Notes: generated by a model not told the origin, from the letters alone. DNA of 64,000 nt from Cliona cf. orientalis (GCA_963930775.1 OZ005689.1:19553775-19617774), one strand, 5' to 3'; counted from the first letter of the stretch, positions 20,768-32,865 are shown. A program made the numbers and translations.

Positions 20768-21738
20768 CCCTTTAGGGCCAACCCACGCGTACTGGGCGGG
20801 GCTGGAATTAATTTATCAAAATGTGCCAGAACGTTGTGTACTGCTTGCATGGTAGCTGGAACTTAGTTTAGAGGCTATTGCTTGCAAATTACGGGTACAA
20901 AGAAGACGCTGACGAGGAACGATTGTCTGATGTCAGGAGCGACTCTTGGTCGCATCTGATCATGATAATAGAAGCTAAAAAAACAGGTAAGTTTGTAGCT
21001 AATTTACGGGTAGGTTTTTGGTTTATAGTATAGCCATTTCTACAAACTATGTAAGCTTCGTGCTTGAAGCTACTGATGCTTCTAGTGTATCTACTAGTTG
21101 CGTTTGGCTTCAGAGAACAAGTACAGACTAGCTACGTGTAGGTCCATACATACATACATACATGCATGCATGTACATATAAATTCAAAGGCATGGCACGC
21201 CATAATAATATTATTATATTTCATAAAGCCAGTGTCAGTGGCTGTGCATGAGGGAGCTAAACTAAGGTTGGGGTTGAGATGATAGTCTAAAGTTGTTCAT
21301 GCCAAAGTTTGAAGCAATCACTGCCATCTTCTCTTCCTGTTAGGCAGAGCGATGGGTGACCTTCACCATCCTTGCAAAACCAGTCTCCTTCCCTTGTGAG
21401 TGAACATCCCAGCAGTATGCGCAACGTTTACTCTTCGAGTGAGATGGTAAGTGTGATGTAATTGTATTTGTAGGTGGGCGGCAAGGTCGTTTGCGAGGTC
21501 TACCAGCTCGTTTCCTGCTCATGTAACTACCAATGAGCTGCTCAGCAAGCTTCACTCGAAACTGCTTGAGTCATTGGTGTGCCTGTTGTTACACTGAAGT
21601 GAGAGTTGAGAACGAAGCTGTTCGTTGTTGCCACATCAAACATAACCAGAACACATACTTATAGTTCTTTGTACACTTGAGACGAACGTGATAGTAGCTT
21701 TGCAGCTGGTCTGCCTCATCGACACCCCCCATGTACAT

Positions 21739-22383
21739 GTGACTGGATTTGGGAAAACCCTCCATATGGGATCCGTGCACAATTTGCATGATGCGCGTTT
21801 TTAATAGCTCAGGTCGAAATTTGTCAAAGTCCAGATTTTGTCATATACATGTCGAACAACACTTCTTCTAACAGTTGCCGTCTTCTACGGAGGCTAGGCA
21901 TGCTATACGAAGGCGAAATAAGCCTTAATTTTGATCCACCTAGACGGCACAACCGCCGTACACGGAGCCCATTGCTATGGGCGCTAATTAGAATTCTCTA
22001 CATAGATACAGCTAGATTCATCGAACTATTGTACGTTCGCTCACCTTTTTAGTTCTTGGGCATCTAAGAACAATTGGCTGTCAAAAACGAAATTCAACTC
22101 TTGCTCGATCCTTACGTTCATTTCGAACGACTCCACCCATGTCCATTTAATTGATTTCTGGGTCACGCATAGTATGCGGAAACGCCATACGCGTGCATAG
22201 CAACACCTTTAGACCGTAATCATAATTATTTCTCGATTATTGGGGGTGTGGCGCGATCGCAAACAAAGCGTGCAATCGGCCTAAGACTGAACGCAGGTTA
22301 GCTCTGTTAGAGTTTATCAACCATGCATCACACTCAATTTTCTGAATATATCCAATACGGAGGGTTTTCCCAAATCCAATCAC
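21739..22383 (-). mobile_element. Family A repeat, copy 4 (645 bp, both ends)
   Basis: The ends are GTGACTGGATTTGGGAAAAC and, reversed, GTGATTGGATTTGGGAAAAC. Internal modules are complete and in reverse orientation. It sits inside the piggyBac transposase. Its flanks (...TACAT and ATAAT...) do not show a clean 4-bp duplication. Confidence 0.9.
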
Positions 22384-23764
22384 ATAATATTATACAGTAA
22401 AACACACAAAGGACAACACACAGATATCCTTGTGCCATCTTTCTGTCGCCTGTCGACGGAAGTGGTTTCGGAGGGATCAGCAAGAGTGGACCTATATTTC
22501 TATATTTACCACTTTTGTTATCTTTCCAGGCTGTAGCAACCAGATTTCCACTCTGACGGAAGGCTGAATTTCGGATGGATGCTGCTTTCTGTTGGTCCTG
22601 ATTGTGCCACATCCGTAGGTAACCTCAGACAACAACTTCGTCAAGAGATAGATTGAGGTAAAATAATTATCAAAGTACAACTGGTGGTGCCTTCCTTTGA
22701 CGTATTCTGCCAAAGTAAGCACCACCTTCTCTCCCATACTTATCTTCCTGTTTCCAGTCACACCTGTATACACATTGAAATAGTACATATACCCATTACG
22801 TGCATCCGCCATGGCCCACACCTTGAATCCTCTCTTGACTGGCTTCAAAGGGATGTACTGCTTCATCGAGGATCGACGTTGGAAAGGTATCATAACCTCG
22901 TCAATGCTGAGTTCGCAGTGAGGGTAATAGGCAGACTGGAAGTTGGTCTTCAATGCAGATATCACTGGATCCACTTTTTGAAACCTCGAGTAGCCTTCTC
23001 CTCCCCTCGCGGGTAGGGAGTCGTTTTTGACTAGATGCAAAAAGCGGGTAATCTCCTTGAATCTTTCCCTTGAGATTCTGTCGGCAATTTGGGCGTGTCG
23101 AAAATACTCGCATACTGACCTATAATTTCTTTTTTCAAGGAGATGGTTTATTCCCATGAGGATCATAAACCCCATGTAAGTGTGTATCTCTTCCTTAGGC
23201 GTTGACCACACCTTGTCAGTACCCTGAAGAACCTGCTCTGCGTAGTGGCGTGTTTTGTCAACAATCATTTGCACTAGACTGTCATCAAATAACAGGGTGA
23301 ACGGACCAAGTGGGTCTTGGGGGAGTGGTACCCTTGGTCCTGCTTGTTGGGTACAAGGGGTGACGACAACTGGGCGTGCTTGTGTTGACCACTCTGTAAT
23401 AAATTACCATTATTGTTTTATATTACTGTGTACTTGTGTAATACCCTTACTAACTGTATCAGGTGCTGACTGATTGGTGTGAGCTCAAGCCAGTGTCCAA
23501 GTCGGAGTTAGACCCATCACTCTGGCTGTTATCAGGAGCTACAAGTTTGGGTAAGTTCGAGCATTTTATAGCATGTAAATTCATGGGTGGGCAACACAAC
23601 TGCATGCATGTTTGTGAGCATGCAAACCCCATGTGTAAATCCACATCCATACTTATGGAACATATCCTTCACATCTTTAGTGTATATAACTGGATTTCTC
23701 TGTTCATAGACTGACACGATATATCTGGAAATACATGCACACGTACATGCACATATGCACATGC

Positions 23765-23808
23765 ACATGCATACATACATACATACATACATACATACAT
23801 ACATACAC
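23765..23808. repeat. CATA microsatellite
   Basis: About eleven CATA units within the intron region of the piggyBac gene. It produces artificial Tyr/Met/Cys-repeat frames on both strands. Confidence 0.9.
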
Positions 23809-24382
23809 ACATTTACATCCTCTCAGTATTGGTCATGCACACGCACAATGTCATGCTCTCACAATCTCTGTCTGTATCATGCATTTGCAGGTCTCACTGG
23901 AATCACTACAATCACTACGTTCTGAAGAGGAGGAAGGGTGATCAAAGTCCAAGTCCATGTCATCTTCTGGTTCTACATATACCTTCTACTAAATTATCAG
24001 ACTCATAGTCATAGTCAGAATTCATCTCTAAATCATCACTTCCATCAGCTATGAAGTCTGTGGATCTGTCTTCGTCATCCAGATACTTCCGTACACTGTC
24101 AAAGTCCATGAAGCCCCTCCTAGCCATACTCGTTTGCTAACGCTTGATAGCAGACCACAATGCGACCAGATCTTCAACCAAAGACAACTGGGCAGCTGCA
24201 GATCTCCCGCGATCTCGGAGATGACATCACAAACGCAATAGCAATCGATCTAGTGGGCGTTCCGCGACTCGGTAAGGGTGGTTCTAGGTAAAAATACATT
24301 CGCGCGGGTATATATGCTATCGTCAATTATCGTGCGCGCATATTTCCACTGTTAGCCCTAAAGGGTTAAGCACATGCTCGCT

Positions 24383-24845
24383 TCTCGTTACTGTTTGGCT
24401 TTGTCCTGGGCAGCTTTCAGCTTGATAATTCAGTAACGTTCGTTGTACCTGTGGTTGTGGAACTCATCTCTACGGTGAGTTGAGCAGTCCTTTCGTCCTC
24501 TTTATTTAACGTCTTCATCCAGCTTTTCTGCAATTCATAACCCCTCTGCTCAGCATCAGCCAGCATTTGCAGAGTCTCCTCATTCTCGGGGGATTCTCTG
24601 ATCGCTTTCTGGAAAGGATCAAGATTCAGAAACACACTCCCCTCATCCATGAGCAATACTCTTAGTTGTAGCTTCATTCACTACCACCTGGACATTACAT
24701 ATATCATGTTGCTCAGCTAGCTTCCCTTCAATAAGTTGCCTAGTCTCGTCTGCAGGACCTGTTGTCCGCAATCCCAAACTCTCTGCAATCTTCTTGAGCT
24801 GAAGTGTAGTCAATCTTCTCGGATTTAGTGGAAGGAGCCTTAGCA
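24383..24845 (-). pseudogene. SAP-like plus coiled-coil gene relic
   Basis: After a TTCTTATAG acceptor near 24850, the minus strand reads KAAKAPSTKSEK, then (frame break) LTTLQLKKIAESLGLRTTG and PADETRQLIEGKLAEQ. It then reads (another break) LLMDEGSVFLNLDPFQKAIR and ADAEQRGYELQKSW. The LKKIAESLGL...TRQLIEGKL section resembles a SAP-type helix-extended-helix motif, and the rest looks helical. I do not recognise the gene. It ends where the MITE 'E' fragment begins. Two frame breaks suggest a dead copy of a repeated gene or transposon ORF. Confidence 0.4.
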
Positions 24846-24859
24846 GCCTTAGCTATAAG

Positions 24860-25251
24860 AATAATCATAGACAACTTGCAAAATGTAGAGAGACCATCGC
24901 TTCCTCTCCATATCTTCTCCCTAAGACCAGGACTGCAGTACTGGCGCTCTCTCTGTGGCCATCTTTCCCGGCAAATTCATTATCGCGCAAACTGCGTGGT
25001 GTAATACGGAGTCTATACAGAAACATTGAATGTTGAGCTATGTACGTACGAAACGCTCTGTTTCTCGAAAATTTGTGAACTGAGGCACGGGTGACCTGAG
25101 TAAAATTTGTTGGCCATAACTCGGCTTAGGAAAGTTTTTAGAGCCTGGCACTTTGACAACTTAACTGTCAAGTAAAATCTGCGTCGATCCATACCCAAAA
25201 CCTGATTTTCATAAAAACTTGCGAGTGGTCGATTTTTCCATAGCGGGTCAC
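24860..25251. mobile_element. Possible remnant of a GTGACC-type MITE (right end only)
   Basis: The sequence before 25251 ends GATTTTTCCATAGCGGGTCAC, resembling the right end of MITE D (TTTTCTCATAGCAGGTCAC) at 10291. A matching left end was not found, so only the right part is claimed. Confidence 0.4.
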
Positions 25252-25311
25252 ATATACCCTCATAGAATCCATTATAAACGTACATGTATCATGCATGCAT
25301 GCATGCATTAT

Positions 25312-25525
25312 CTACCTTGGACCATTCATGGATGTCAGCTTAGCATCTCTGTCAAAGTATCCATGGATCACCTAGATTGGACCATCCATGGATGTTGGCC
25401 TAGCACCTCTGTCGAAGTATCCATGGATCATCTACCTTGGACCATCCATGGATGTCAGCCTAGCACCTCTGTCGAAGAGTCCATTGATCATCTAACTTGG
25501 ACCATCCTAGGATGTCAGCCTAGTA
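25312..25525 (+). repeat. 60-bp tandem repeat, about 3.6 units
   Basis: The units carry GGACCATCCATGGATGTCAG, CCTAGCACCTCTGTCGAAGT and ATCCATGGATCATCTACCTT. The period of 60 keeps a frame open, giving a 20-residue repeat (PWTIHGCQPSTSVEVSMDHL). It directly follows the stop of the hAT transposase on the other strand. I treat it as a minisatellite. Confidence 0.85.
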
Positions 25526-25544
25526 TGAAAAGTGAATAGTCATT

Positions 25545-27714
25545 TTGCGATGTCTATGCAAACAGCTGTATACCGTCTTGGAGTTTTACGTCGTGGTAGC
25601 TGTGGTTTTTCAACATAGATGTCATCTATTTTAGCCATTGTGCTTACCTTTATCCAAAATAAATCATAATAATCCTCGGTTCTAAGGCTCTGGGGAGTAT
25701 TTCTGCGCATTTAAGGCCTGGGTCAATGTAGAATTAAGTACTTATGTTGCTACCGTCATGACATACAGTAATATAATAAGTTATTTCTATAAGCATGATT
25801 CAGTAGTCATAATAGATTTGCTAATTAGTAAATAAATGACATCACCCGCTTTAGTAATATAAATCGATGGAGGTGGATATCAAAATCACCCCAGACGGAC
25901 ACCACACACACAGATGGTTTCAATGTAAACTTACTGACAACTGAAGGAGGTTCCAGTAGGTAGGCCAGAACAGTTGAAGCCTATATCTCACCGCCCTTCG
26001 TCGTCATCAGGGGGACACGTTTACGATAGCTACTCGACTGATTTATAACTTCCAACTTTCCCCCGCCGTATCCAACGTTTAATCATTGTAATTCAAGTTA
26101 TCCTACACTAAATAAGTCTGTCAAGCGGTGATAAGACCTCCGCCTCGAACGCTGTCTACTTTACGAACTTTCTAGCTAGCTATACTGCAACGTATCACAT
26201 GACTTTACACTACTATAAATAGGGCGTGGTCACGTGCGCTTGACATTCGGTGTGCGCTATTTGGAATATCGTATTCTGTACTGGACCCAGGCCTTAACTA
26301 CGCGGAGATGAATTACCATTCTGCCTACTTGTTGACCTTTAGCTGCAGATATACTCTTATTTTGCAGGGTTATGCTGAGATTGTATGCATGACACAGCAA
26401 CATCTCACCAAGGAATACGCCAAAGAGAAAGTCAAACTTCGTCATTTGTGCCGACACTCCACCTATCCTAGGTTTCACTGTCTCTAACTACCTCTATAGC
26501 TTCTTCCCATGTTTGCTGAAGTGATGCATAATTGCACATAATGCTAAAAAGCGACTGTGCATGTACTGTCCACCTTGTTGGACACAGCACACGCACACCA
26601 GATGAATGATAATCACTAGTAGCATCACATGCACCCTTCCCTGCTGGAGAATGCTTGATCAACTTTGTCATTTCATAAAATGTCTCCAAAGCATTTTTGA
26701 TTAGTTTTGACTGCTTCACTGTATCACAGATGGCAATATTGATGGAATGACCGTAGCAATGCGTATAAACTGCCCTCGGCTCTTCTTGAGTCCTCTTAGC
26801 AATACCAGACTTAGCTCCACTCACAGGACTCGCCCCATCATAGCACTGTCCTCTGAGCTTGGACAGGGGTATATTCATTCGGCAGAGAGCATCCTTTGCA
26901 GCCATGGTTAATGTAGCAGCATCAACGGTTGGAATGTTGTAAACTCCAAGAAAGTCTTCATTCACCCACGGAAACCCATTGTACGACAATCGTTGATTGC
27001 TCCTTATTGAAGATATCTGTTGTTTCCTCCATCATCAAGGTGATAAAGGGTGATTGTTGTAGAGACATACAGCAACTTCTCTTAGGACATTCACTGCCAA
27101 GATCCTCAGAATATCATTCTGATTTTGATGTGATGTATACTTATTGGCCTTTTGTTTCAACCAATCAATCATCACTGGATCATCTTCTCCCTTCAGCTTC
27201 AGTAGCTGAAGGAAGTTTCCTGCTCATCTCCATCACCCCTCAAAGTTAACACCAAGTGCCGTATGCTAGAGAGAATCTTTAGAAACATCCTATTCGTAGC
27301 CTTTTCCTGGCCATGTGGGGCAGCTGCTTTTCAATATTTCTTGTAGTGGATGGAATAGATACCATAACATCCACAACCTTATGGCAGGCACTTAGCGGGT
27401 GATATTTGAAGGCCACAGTTGCATCCTTCCACTTAGAATAGCTGGATGAAATTAAATAATGATGGTTCAGCATTGGACTCCATCTTCTGCTTGAGTGCAG
27501 ACACACAAACGTGGCAGTAAGCCAGATCATTCACCTCGTCGTAGCGCAACCAAGTCCACTGCTTGAACCAAGCTTGCTGGAACGACCTCCACACAACATT
27601 CCTTTTCCCAAATAGGCATTTGGGATAAACAAATGATTCAGAGGACTGGTGAGGAGCTGGGGGAAGATCAGGAATCACCTGCAAATGCGAGCAGCTGGCC
27701 ATATTTACATGCAC
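25545..27714 (-). pseudogene. hAT transposase, ZMYM1-like, split by a TTAA MITE
   Basis: Minus strand, N- to C-terminal. A TTF-type zinc-finger region: FVYPKCLFGKRNVVWRSFQQ, AWFKQWTWLRYDEVNDLAYC. The SNxWKDA block: YSKWKDATVAFKYHPLSACH. A catalytic-region block: LRGQCYDGASPVSGAKSG, CYGHSINIAICDT, LCPTRWTVHAQSL. Then RIGGVSAQMTKFDFLFGVFL and, past the MITE, QSLRTEDYYDLFWIKVSTMA and KIDDIYVEKPQLPRRKTPRR, closing at TGA near 25545. This order matches the hAT-derived ZMYM1/'TTF zinc finger' proteins. Several frame breaks are visible (for example near 26470 and between 26990 and 27280), and the insertion at 25715-26293 interrupts the tail. Terminal repeats of the parent element were not found. Confidence 0.8.
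25715..26293. mobile_element. TTAA-flanked MITE, 579 bp
   Basis: The ends GGCCTGGGTC and GACCCAGGCC are exact inverted repeats, flanked on both sides by TTAA (25711-25714 and 26294-26297). TTAA duplication points to mobilisation by a piggyBac-type transposase. The insert interrupts the hAT transposase tail between VIHLRVVK and QSLRTEDYYD. The interior is non-coding. Confidence 0.85.
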
Positions 27715-28142
27715 GGTGGGCTAAAACATGTGGCACCCACGTCAGGGTTTCATTTAGGATTTTTGTCAAGGAGGGGGCAAACTCGACAATTCCAGAGCTA
27801 AGGGGGGGGGGGCAAAGACTATAGTATGTTTTTCCATCTGTGAAGAATGATGTGCTCATTAACTTCATTATATTAGGGTGTCTGGGGGTATGCTCCCCCA
27901 GAGAAATTTTTAATGTTACAACCTCGTAGACTGTTTCCGGTGGCTTCTGAGCACTCGTATGGGGAAAGTCTGTCAGTAATATCCACTAGTTCCTCTCTAT
28001 TTCAAGTCAAATGTTGCAAGGATGTGGGATGTGTCTCCTACCATGTCGGACTGGCAGCGCCAGCCCTGTACAGAAACGATCCTAAGTAATTCTTAAGTAG
28101 AAAATATTTCCAATTGCAGTTAACTGATTATAGGCCAAGAGG
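27715..28142. other. Repeat-like sequence, no gene seen
   Basis: CAGGGTTTCATTTAGGATTT at about 27743 looks like a hAT-type left terminus, but I could not find the matching right end. A G-run lies at about 27804-27813, and a stretch near 27878 reads GTCTGGGGGTATGCTCCCCC, a small palindrome. Confidence 0.4.
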
Positions 28143-28552
28143 CATAGGCTCCAATTTCCTGAACAGCTCCAGGGACATAGACCACACCCACTAGATCTGA
28201 CCGTCATTAATCAAAACTCCACCCACACCACACCCAATATGATTGAATTTGATGACCACAATGCCCAGAATATACTTTCAAGAGCATGAATTTGCAAGCC
28301 TAGTAAACCTCCTGTAGTGTTGCTACTGCAAAAACCAAAGTTTGTAAGGCACTACCACGAGCAGCTTGTTCATTTTACCACCAATAAGTGATTAGTTGTA
28401 GTACTACACCAGTGTTCTACACCAGTGTTTATTCTAGTGTCTGGACCTCTTCCGGGACCAATAATACAATTGTAGTATAGCCTTCCGGGACGCAGGACAG
28501 TTGCTAAAAATCCGGGACTGTCCCGGAGATTCAGGGACAGTTGGAGCCTATG
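28143..28552. mobile_element. hAT-like MITE, 410 bp, AAGAGG flanks
   Basis: The left end is CATAGGCTCCAATTTCCTGA and the reversed right end is CATAGGCTCCAACTGTCCCT. AAGAGG flanks both sides (28137-28142 and 28553-28558). The interior has GGGACTGTCCCGG motifs. The termini resemble the 60282-60786 element, which has a clear 8-bp duplication. Confidence 0.7.
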
Positions 28553-28558
28553 AAGAGG

Positions 28559-29753
28559 TCATGATGTCATACGTATTGCCAACGCCGAGATTTATTCAAG
28601 AAAGTATAGTGATGCAAATAAAGCGTCGTGCACAGCGTAATATCACAGCTACACAGGCAGTACAGGCCTTCATGATATGTAAGACAGGTTGCTGCAACGT
28701 TCTAGGGCACTACTATACATACTATGAGCTACAAACATACATACATACACGAAAGCTTATAAGCTTACTTATCTCCATAATGGCCGCCGTCTTTGAGTCG
28801 CTCCCAGGTAAGCTCTTGGCTCTGTTGAAAAGCTCGTCATCTGTGTAGGTATAGAATTCGCCTAACTATATACTTAGTGAGAACAAGAAGCCATAGGTTT
28901 CGCTTCCTGTCTATGACGACTTACTAGGGGCCTTCCTTACCTACCAGTGGTGTGAGGTCACCATTGGCCCAATCCTTCGCTCATTACTAAAAATGTTTTT
29001 GTGAAGATTGACGATAATGATCGGTCCAGATACAAGAGCGGTACGTTTTCAACCACATGGCAGGAGGTACAGCTCTGTTTGGAATGTAGGTGGTACCATA
29101 GTGCTAACATACAATACATAGCTGTACTGGTGCGATTTCACGTCTACAGCAGTTCGCGTGCATGACACGAAAACGTGCCTATGGTGTATCATCGGTTAAG
29201 CAAGACCAAAACCACCATGCATTCTCATAGCATTATTCATGTGTTCCTTAAATTCATCAAAATAATGCCAAAACTATCTTCAGTGAAACTGGTTGCCCTG
29301 TACAAAGTATGAATTATTAATATCAGGGTATAATGATTGTTATACGTGAGATAATATTACTTCCTTACCATTATTACGTGCTTCCTCATCACTCTCTTCC
29401 TGGGTTCCAAGCGATGAAGTATCAAATGAAAGATGAAACATCACGGTATCATCATTATCATTATTATTATTAGCTCTGGAGGGCACATATGCCCCATGTG
29501 TGCTGCAACAGCGTGTACGTAAATGTGCAAATTTGACGACCTTTACCTACATATTTATTGTTCTAGTTTGAAGTATCATATTATAGGATTTTTCTGACTT
29601 CTTGCCAGCTCTTCAATGAAATCCGTATTCCATCAACATAGGAAGTGGTCGTCCGGTCGAGCGGTGCGGTGCGTGTGCGCGCGGAGACAACCCCATACCA
29701 GCATGATTCAATTCGATATTCAGCGGTCTCAATAAGAAAGAAAGTTTGGATTT
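28559..29753. other. No gene seen over about 1.2 kb
   Basis: One 115-codon plus frame (28501-28848) starts inside the MITE and has no motif. A TCATTATTATTATTAG microsatellite lies near 29450-29475. I see no coding signature that I trust. Confidence 0.45.
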
Positions 29754-29994
29754 ATGGCTGATGGCTATGGCGATCCATACTGGGGAGATTCTATGGCGGA
29801 GCTTCTTTCCCTAACGGTGCATTTCCTCCGTATGGCGCCCCGATGCAACATGGTCAAGCTACAACCCCCAACACTGCGTGCACATCAGGAACTCCTTATT
29901 ACTCTAGTGCGTCCACAGTAACACCAGACGTCATCGTTTAGTCTGGAGCTGATGACAGCAACCACACGGTTGATTCTGATGATGAACAGGTCTG
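29754..29994 (+). pseudogene. Short Gly/Pro/Tyr-rich coding-like relic
   Basis: ATGGCTGATGGCTATGGCGA opens MADGYGDPYWGDS, and the next frame continues GGASFPNGAFPPYGAPMQHG then YYSSASTVTPDVIV, a stop, and SGADDSNHTVDSDDEQV. The codon pattern looks like a real low-complexity N-terminus with one frame break and one stop. The family is unknown. Confidence 0.3.
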
Positions 29995-30428
29995 ATTTTA
30001 AGTCTGGGTAGGCATTAATAAGATAACATACTAGTACACTGTTGTGCAATTGTTGGCTGGACCAACCCCCAACGCACACCACAACATGGTACTACCGTTT
30101 TGCATGTGTCACACCTTGTAGCAAGTATTTAATAGTAGTCCAGCTATATGACCCCCTCATTGGGCTCTCTGAAACTTAATGATTCAATACAATCCCTTAG
30201 TATACAATCTATATGCTTATCTACACACACCATGACACAAACGTACATGCTACCACTGCACTCAGGCTGACCCACAGATTCATACAGAGTTAAGATCATC
30301 AATCCCAATAAAGTGTGTAGTAGACTGTGATTTTCGATGCTATGACAACAGACCTCCGTTAAAGCACACAAGCAGTGTACATGAAAATGATCAAAGTTCG
30401 TGATATATTGTAGTCAGTGTGAATAAAT
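29995..30428. other. No gene seen
   Basis: Two minus-strand frames of 65-75 codons without motifs. I see no repeats. Confidence 0.4.
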
Positions 30429-31018
30429 ATGACCGGCTTTGGGAAAACCCTCCGTATGGGATTTTTTTAGAAAATTGAGTTTGATGCATGGTTGATAAGC
30501 TCTACCATAGAGCTAACCCGCGTTCAAGTCATAGGCCGATCGTGTGCTTGGTTGTGGAGATACAGCGCTTTGTTTGCGATCGCGCCACACCCCCAATAAT
30601 CAAGAAATTACGGTCCACAGGTGTTGCTATGCACGCATATGGCATTTCCGCATACTACGCATGACCCGGAAATCAATTAAATGGACCTGGGCGGAGCCGT
30701 TCGAAATGAACGTAAAGATCGACCAAGAGTTGAATTTCGTTGTTGACAACGACAGCCGATTGTTCATAGATGCCCAAGAAGCTAAAAAGGTGAGCAAACG
30801 TACAGTAGATCGATGAATCTAGCTGTATCTAAGTAGAGAATTCTAATTACTGCCCATAGCAACGGGCTCCGTGTACGGCAGCTGTGCCGACTAGGTGGGT
30901 CAAAATGAAGGCTTATTTCGCCTTCGTATAGCACAACTAGCCTCCGTAGAAGACAGCAATAGTTAGAAGGGTTGTTTGACATGTATATGACAAAATCTGG
31001 ACTTTGACAAATTTCGAG
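30429..31018 (+). mobile_element. Family A repeat, copy 5 (forward, right end lost)
   Basis: The left end is ATGACCGGCTTTGGGAAAAC. The exon-like frame is intact: MTRKSIKWTWAEPFEMNVKI, DQELNFVVDNDSRLF, DAQEAKK, then a GTGAGC donor. The copy stops after ACAAATTTCGAGA, before the terminal repeat. Confidence 0.85.
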
Positions 31019-31149
31019 AGTGGTGCGGGATTGTACATAGACATATCATGACTATAGTATACTTTCTAGAGTATGACAAATATAACAAGTGAATGTACTC
31101 AGAGTCTGGTGAGCCTGCTGGTATAGAGTTATAGGAGCAATACTAAAGT

Positions 31150-32865
31150 ATGGCATGGTATGGACCTGCTACACTGAGATGTATAGTATGCATAAGAAGT
31201 CTTTAGACATTGTGTGAGATACATCTAAGATGTATAGTATGCATAAGAAGTGTTTAATAGTGGGATACTACTGTGACATCGTGTGAGATAGATACATCTA
31301 AGATGTATAATATGCATAAGAATTAAGTGTTTTAATAATGGAGGATATACTACTGTGAGATAGATACATCTAAGATGTATAATATGCATAAGAAGTGTCT
31401 AGTGGAGGTTACTACTGTGACATTGTGTGAGATAGATACATCTAAGATGTATAATATGCATAGGAAGTGTTTTAATAATGGAGGATATACTACTGTGAGA
31501 TAGATACATCTAAGATGTATAATATGCATAAGAAGTGTATAGTGGAGGATACTACTGTGACATTTTGTGAGATAGATACATCTAAGATGTATAATATGCA
31601 TAAGAAGTGTTTTAATAATGGAGGATATACTACTGTGAGATAGATACATCTAAGATGTATAATATGCATAAGAAGTGTATAGTGGAGGATACTGCTGTGA
31701 CATTGTATGAGATTGATACATCTAAGATGTATAATATGCATAAGAAGTGTTTTAATAATCGAGGATATACTACTGTGAAATACATACATCTAAGATGTAT
31801 AATATGCATAAGAAGTGTATAGTGGAGGATACTACTGTGACATTTTGTGAGATAGATACATCTAAGATGTATAATATGCATAAAAAGTGTATAGTGGAGG
31901 ATACTGCTGTGACATTGTGTGAGATAGATACATCTAAGATGTATAATATGCATAAGAAGTGTTTTAATAATCGAGGATACTACTGTGAGATAGATACATC
32001 TAAGATCTATAATATGCATAAGAAGTGTTTTAATAGTCGAGGATATATTATACTACTGCGAGATCGATACATCTAAGATGTATAATATGCATAAGAAGTG
32101 TATAGTGGAGGATACTACTGTGACATTGTGTGAGATAGATACATCTAAGATGTATAATATGCATAAGAAGTGTTTTAATAATGGAGGATATACTACTGTG
32201 AGATAGATACATCTAAGATGTATAATAATTATGCATAAGAAGTATATAGTGGAGGATACTGCTGTGACATTGTGTGAGATAGATACATCTAAGATGTATA
32301 ATATGCATAAGAAGTGTTTTAATAATCGAGGATATACTACTGTGAGATACATACATCTAAGATGTATAATATGCATAAGAAGTGTATAGTGGAGGATACT
32401 ACTGTGACATTTTGTGAGATAGATACATCTAAGATGTATAATATGCATAAGAAGTGTTTTAATAATGGAGGATATACTACTGTGAGATAGATACATCTAA
32501 GATGTATAATATGCATAAGAAGTGTATAGTGGAGGATACTGCTGTGACATTGTGTGAGATAGATACTTCTAAGATGTATAATATGCATAAGAAGTGTTTT
32601 AATAATCGAGGATATACTACTGTGAAATACATACATCTAAGATGTATAATATTATGCATAAAAAGTGTATAGTGGAGGATACTACTGTGACATTTTGTGA
32701 GATAGATACATCTAAGATGTATAATATGCATAAGAAGTGTTTTAATAATCGAGGATATACTACTGTGAGATAGATACATCTATGCATAAGAAGTGTATAG
32801 TGGAGGATACTACTGTGACATTGTGTGAGAAAGATACATCTAAGATGTATAGTATGCATAATATA
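31150..32865. repeat. Satellite with 140-bp dimeric higher-order unit
   Basis: Two related half-units alternate. One is about 72 bp (GATACATCTAAGATGTATAA, TATGCATAAGAAGTGTATAG, TGGAGGATACTACTGTGACA). The other is about 68 bp (same start, then GTGTTTTAATAATGGAGGAT). The array of about 1.7 kb holds roughly 12 dimers. Because stops are rare on the minus strand and 140 is not a multiple of three, successive long frames appear in rotation. They are artefacts. Confidence 0.95.

Larger units (their letters stand above)
21340..24127 (-). pseudogene. piggyBac transposase, split by family A
   Basis: A likely start ATG at 24127 opens an acidic N-terminus (MARRGFMDFDSVRKYLDDED...SDDLEMNSDYDYESD). A later exon has its acceptor at about 23397 and leads into TLLFDDSLVQMIVDKTRHYA. 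The DDE core shows all three acidic contexts: LSIDEVMIPFQRRSSMKQY, YFDNYFTS, and, beyond the insert, GGVDEADQLQSYYHVRLKC. VKRGFKVWAMADARNGYMYY is also typical of the family. The C-terminal tail keeps RKRAGRP and SKRCAYCWDVH but not a complete Cys-rich finger. The enzyme excises and inserts DNA at TTAA. Frame breaks in the acidic region and the 645-bp insertion inactivate it. Confidence 0.85.
20768..24365 (-). mobile_element. piggyBac transposon, 3.6 kb, both ends present
   Basis: The left end CCCTTTAGGGCCAAC and the reversed right end CCCTTTAGGGCTAAC match at 14 of 15. The right flank is TTAA (24366-24369) and the left is TTTA (20764-20767), one change from the piggyBac target TTAA. The transposase gene lies inside on the minus strand. 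A family A copy (21739-22383) has inserted between the second and third catalytic regions. Confidence 0.85.

Noticed and set aside
27743-28080. Complete hAT element starting CAGGGTTTCATTTAGG
   Set aside because: No matching inverted right end or target duplication was found.
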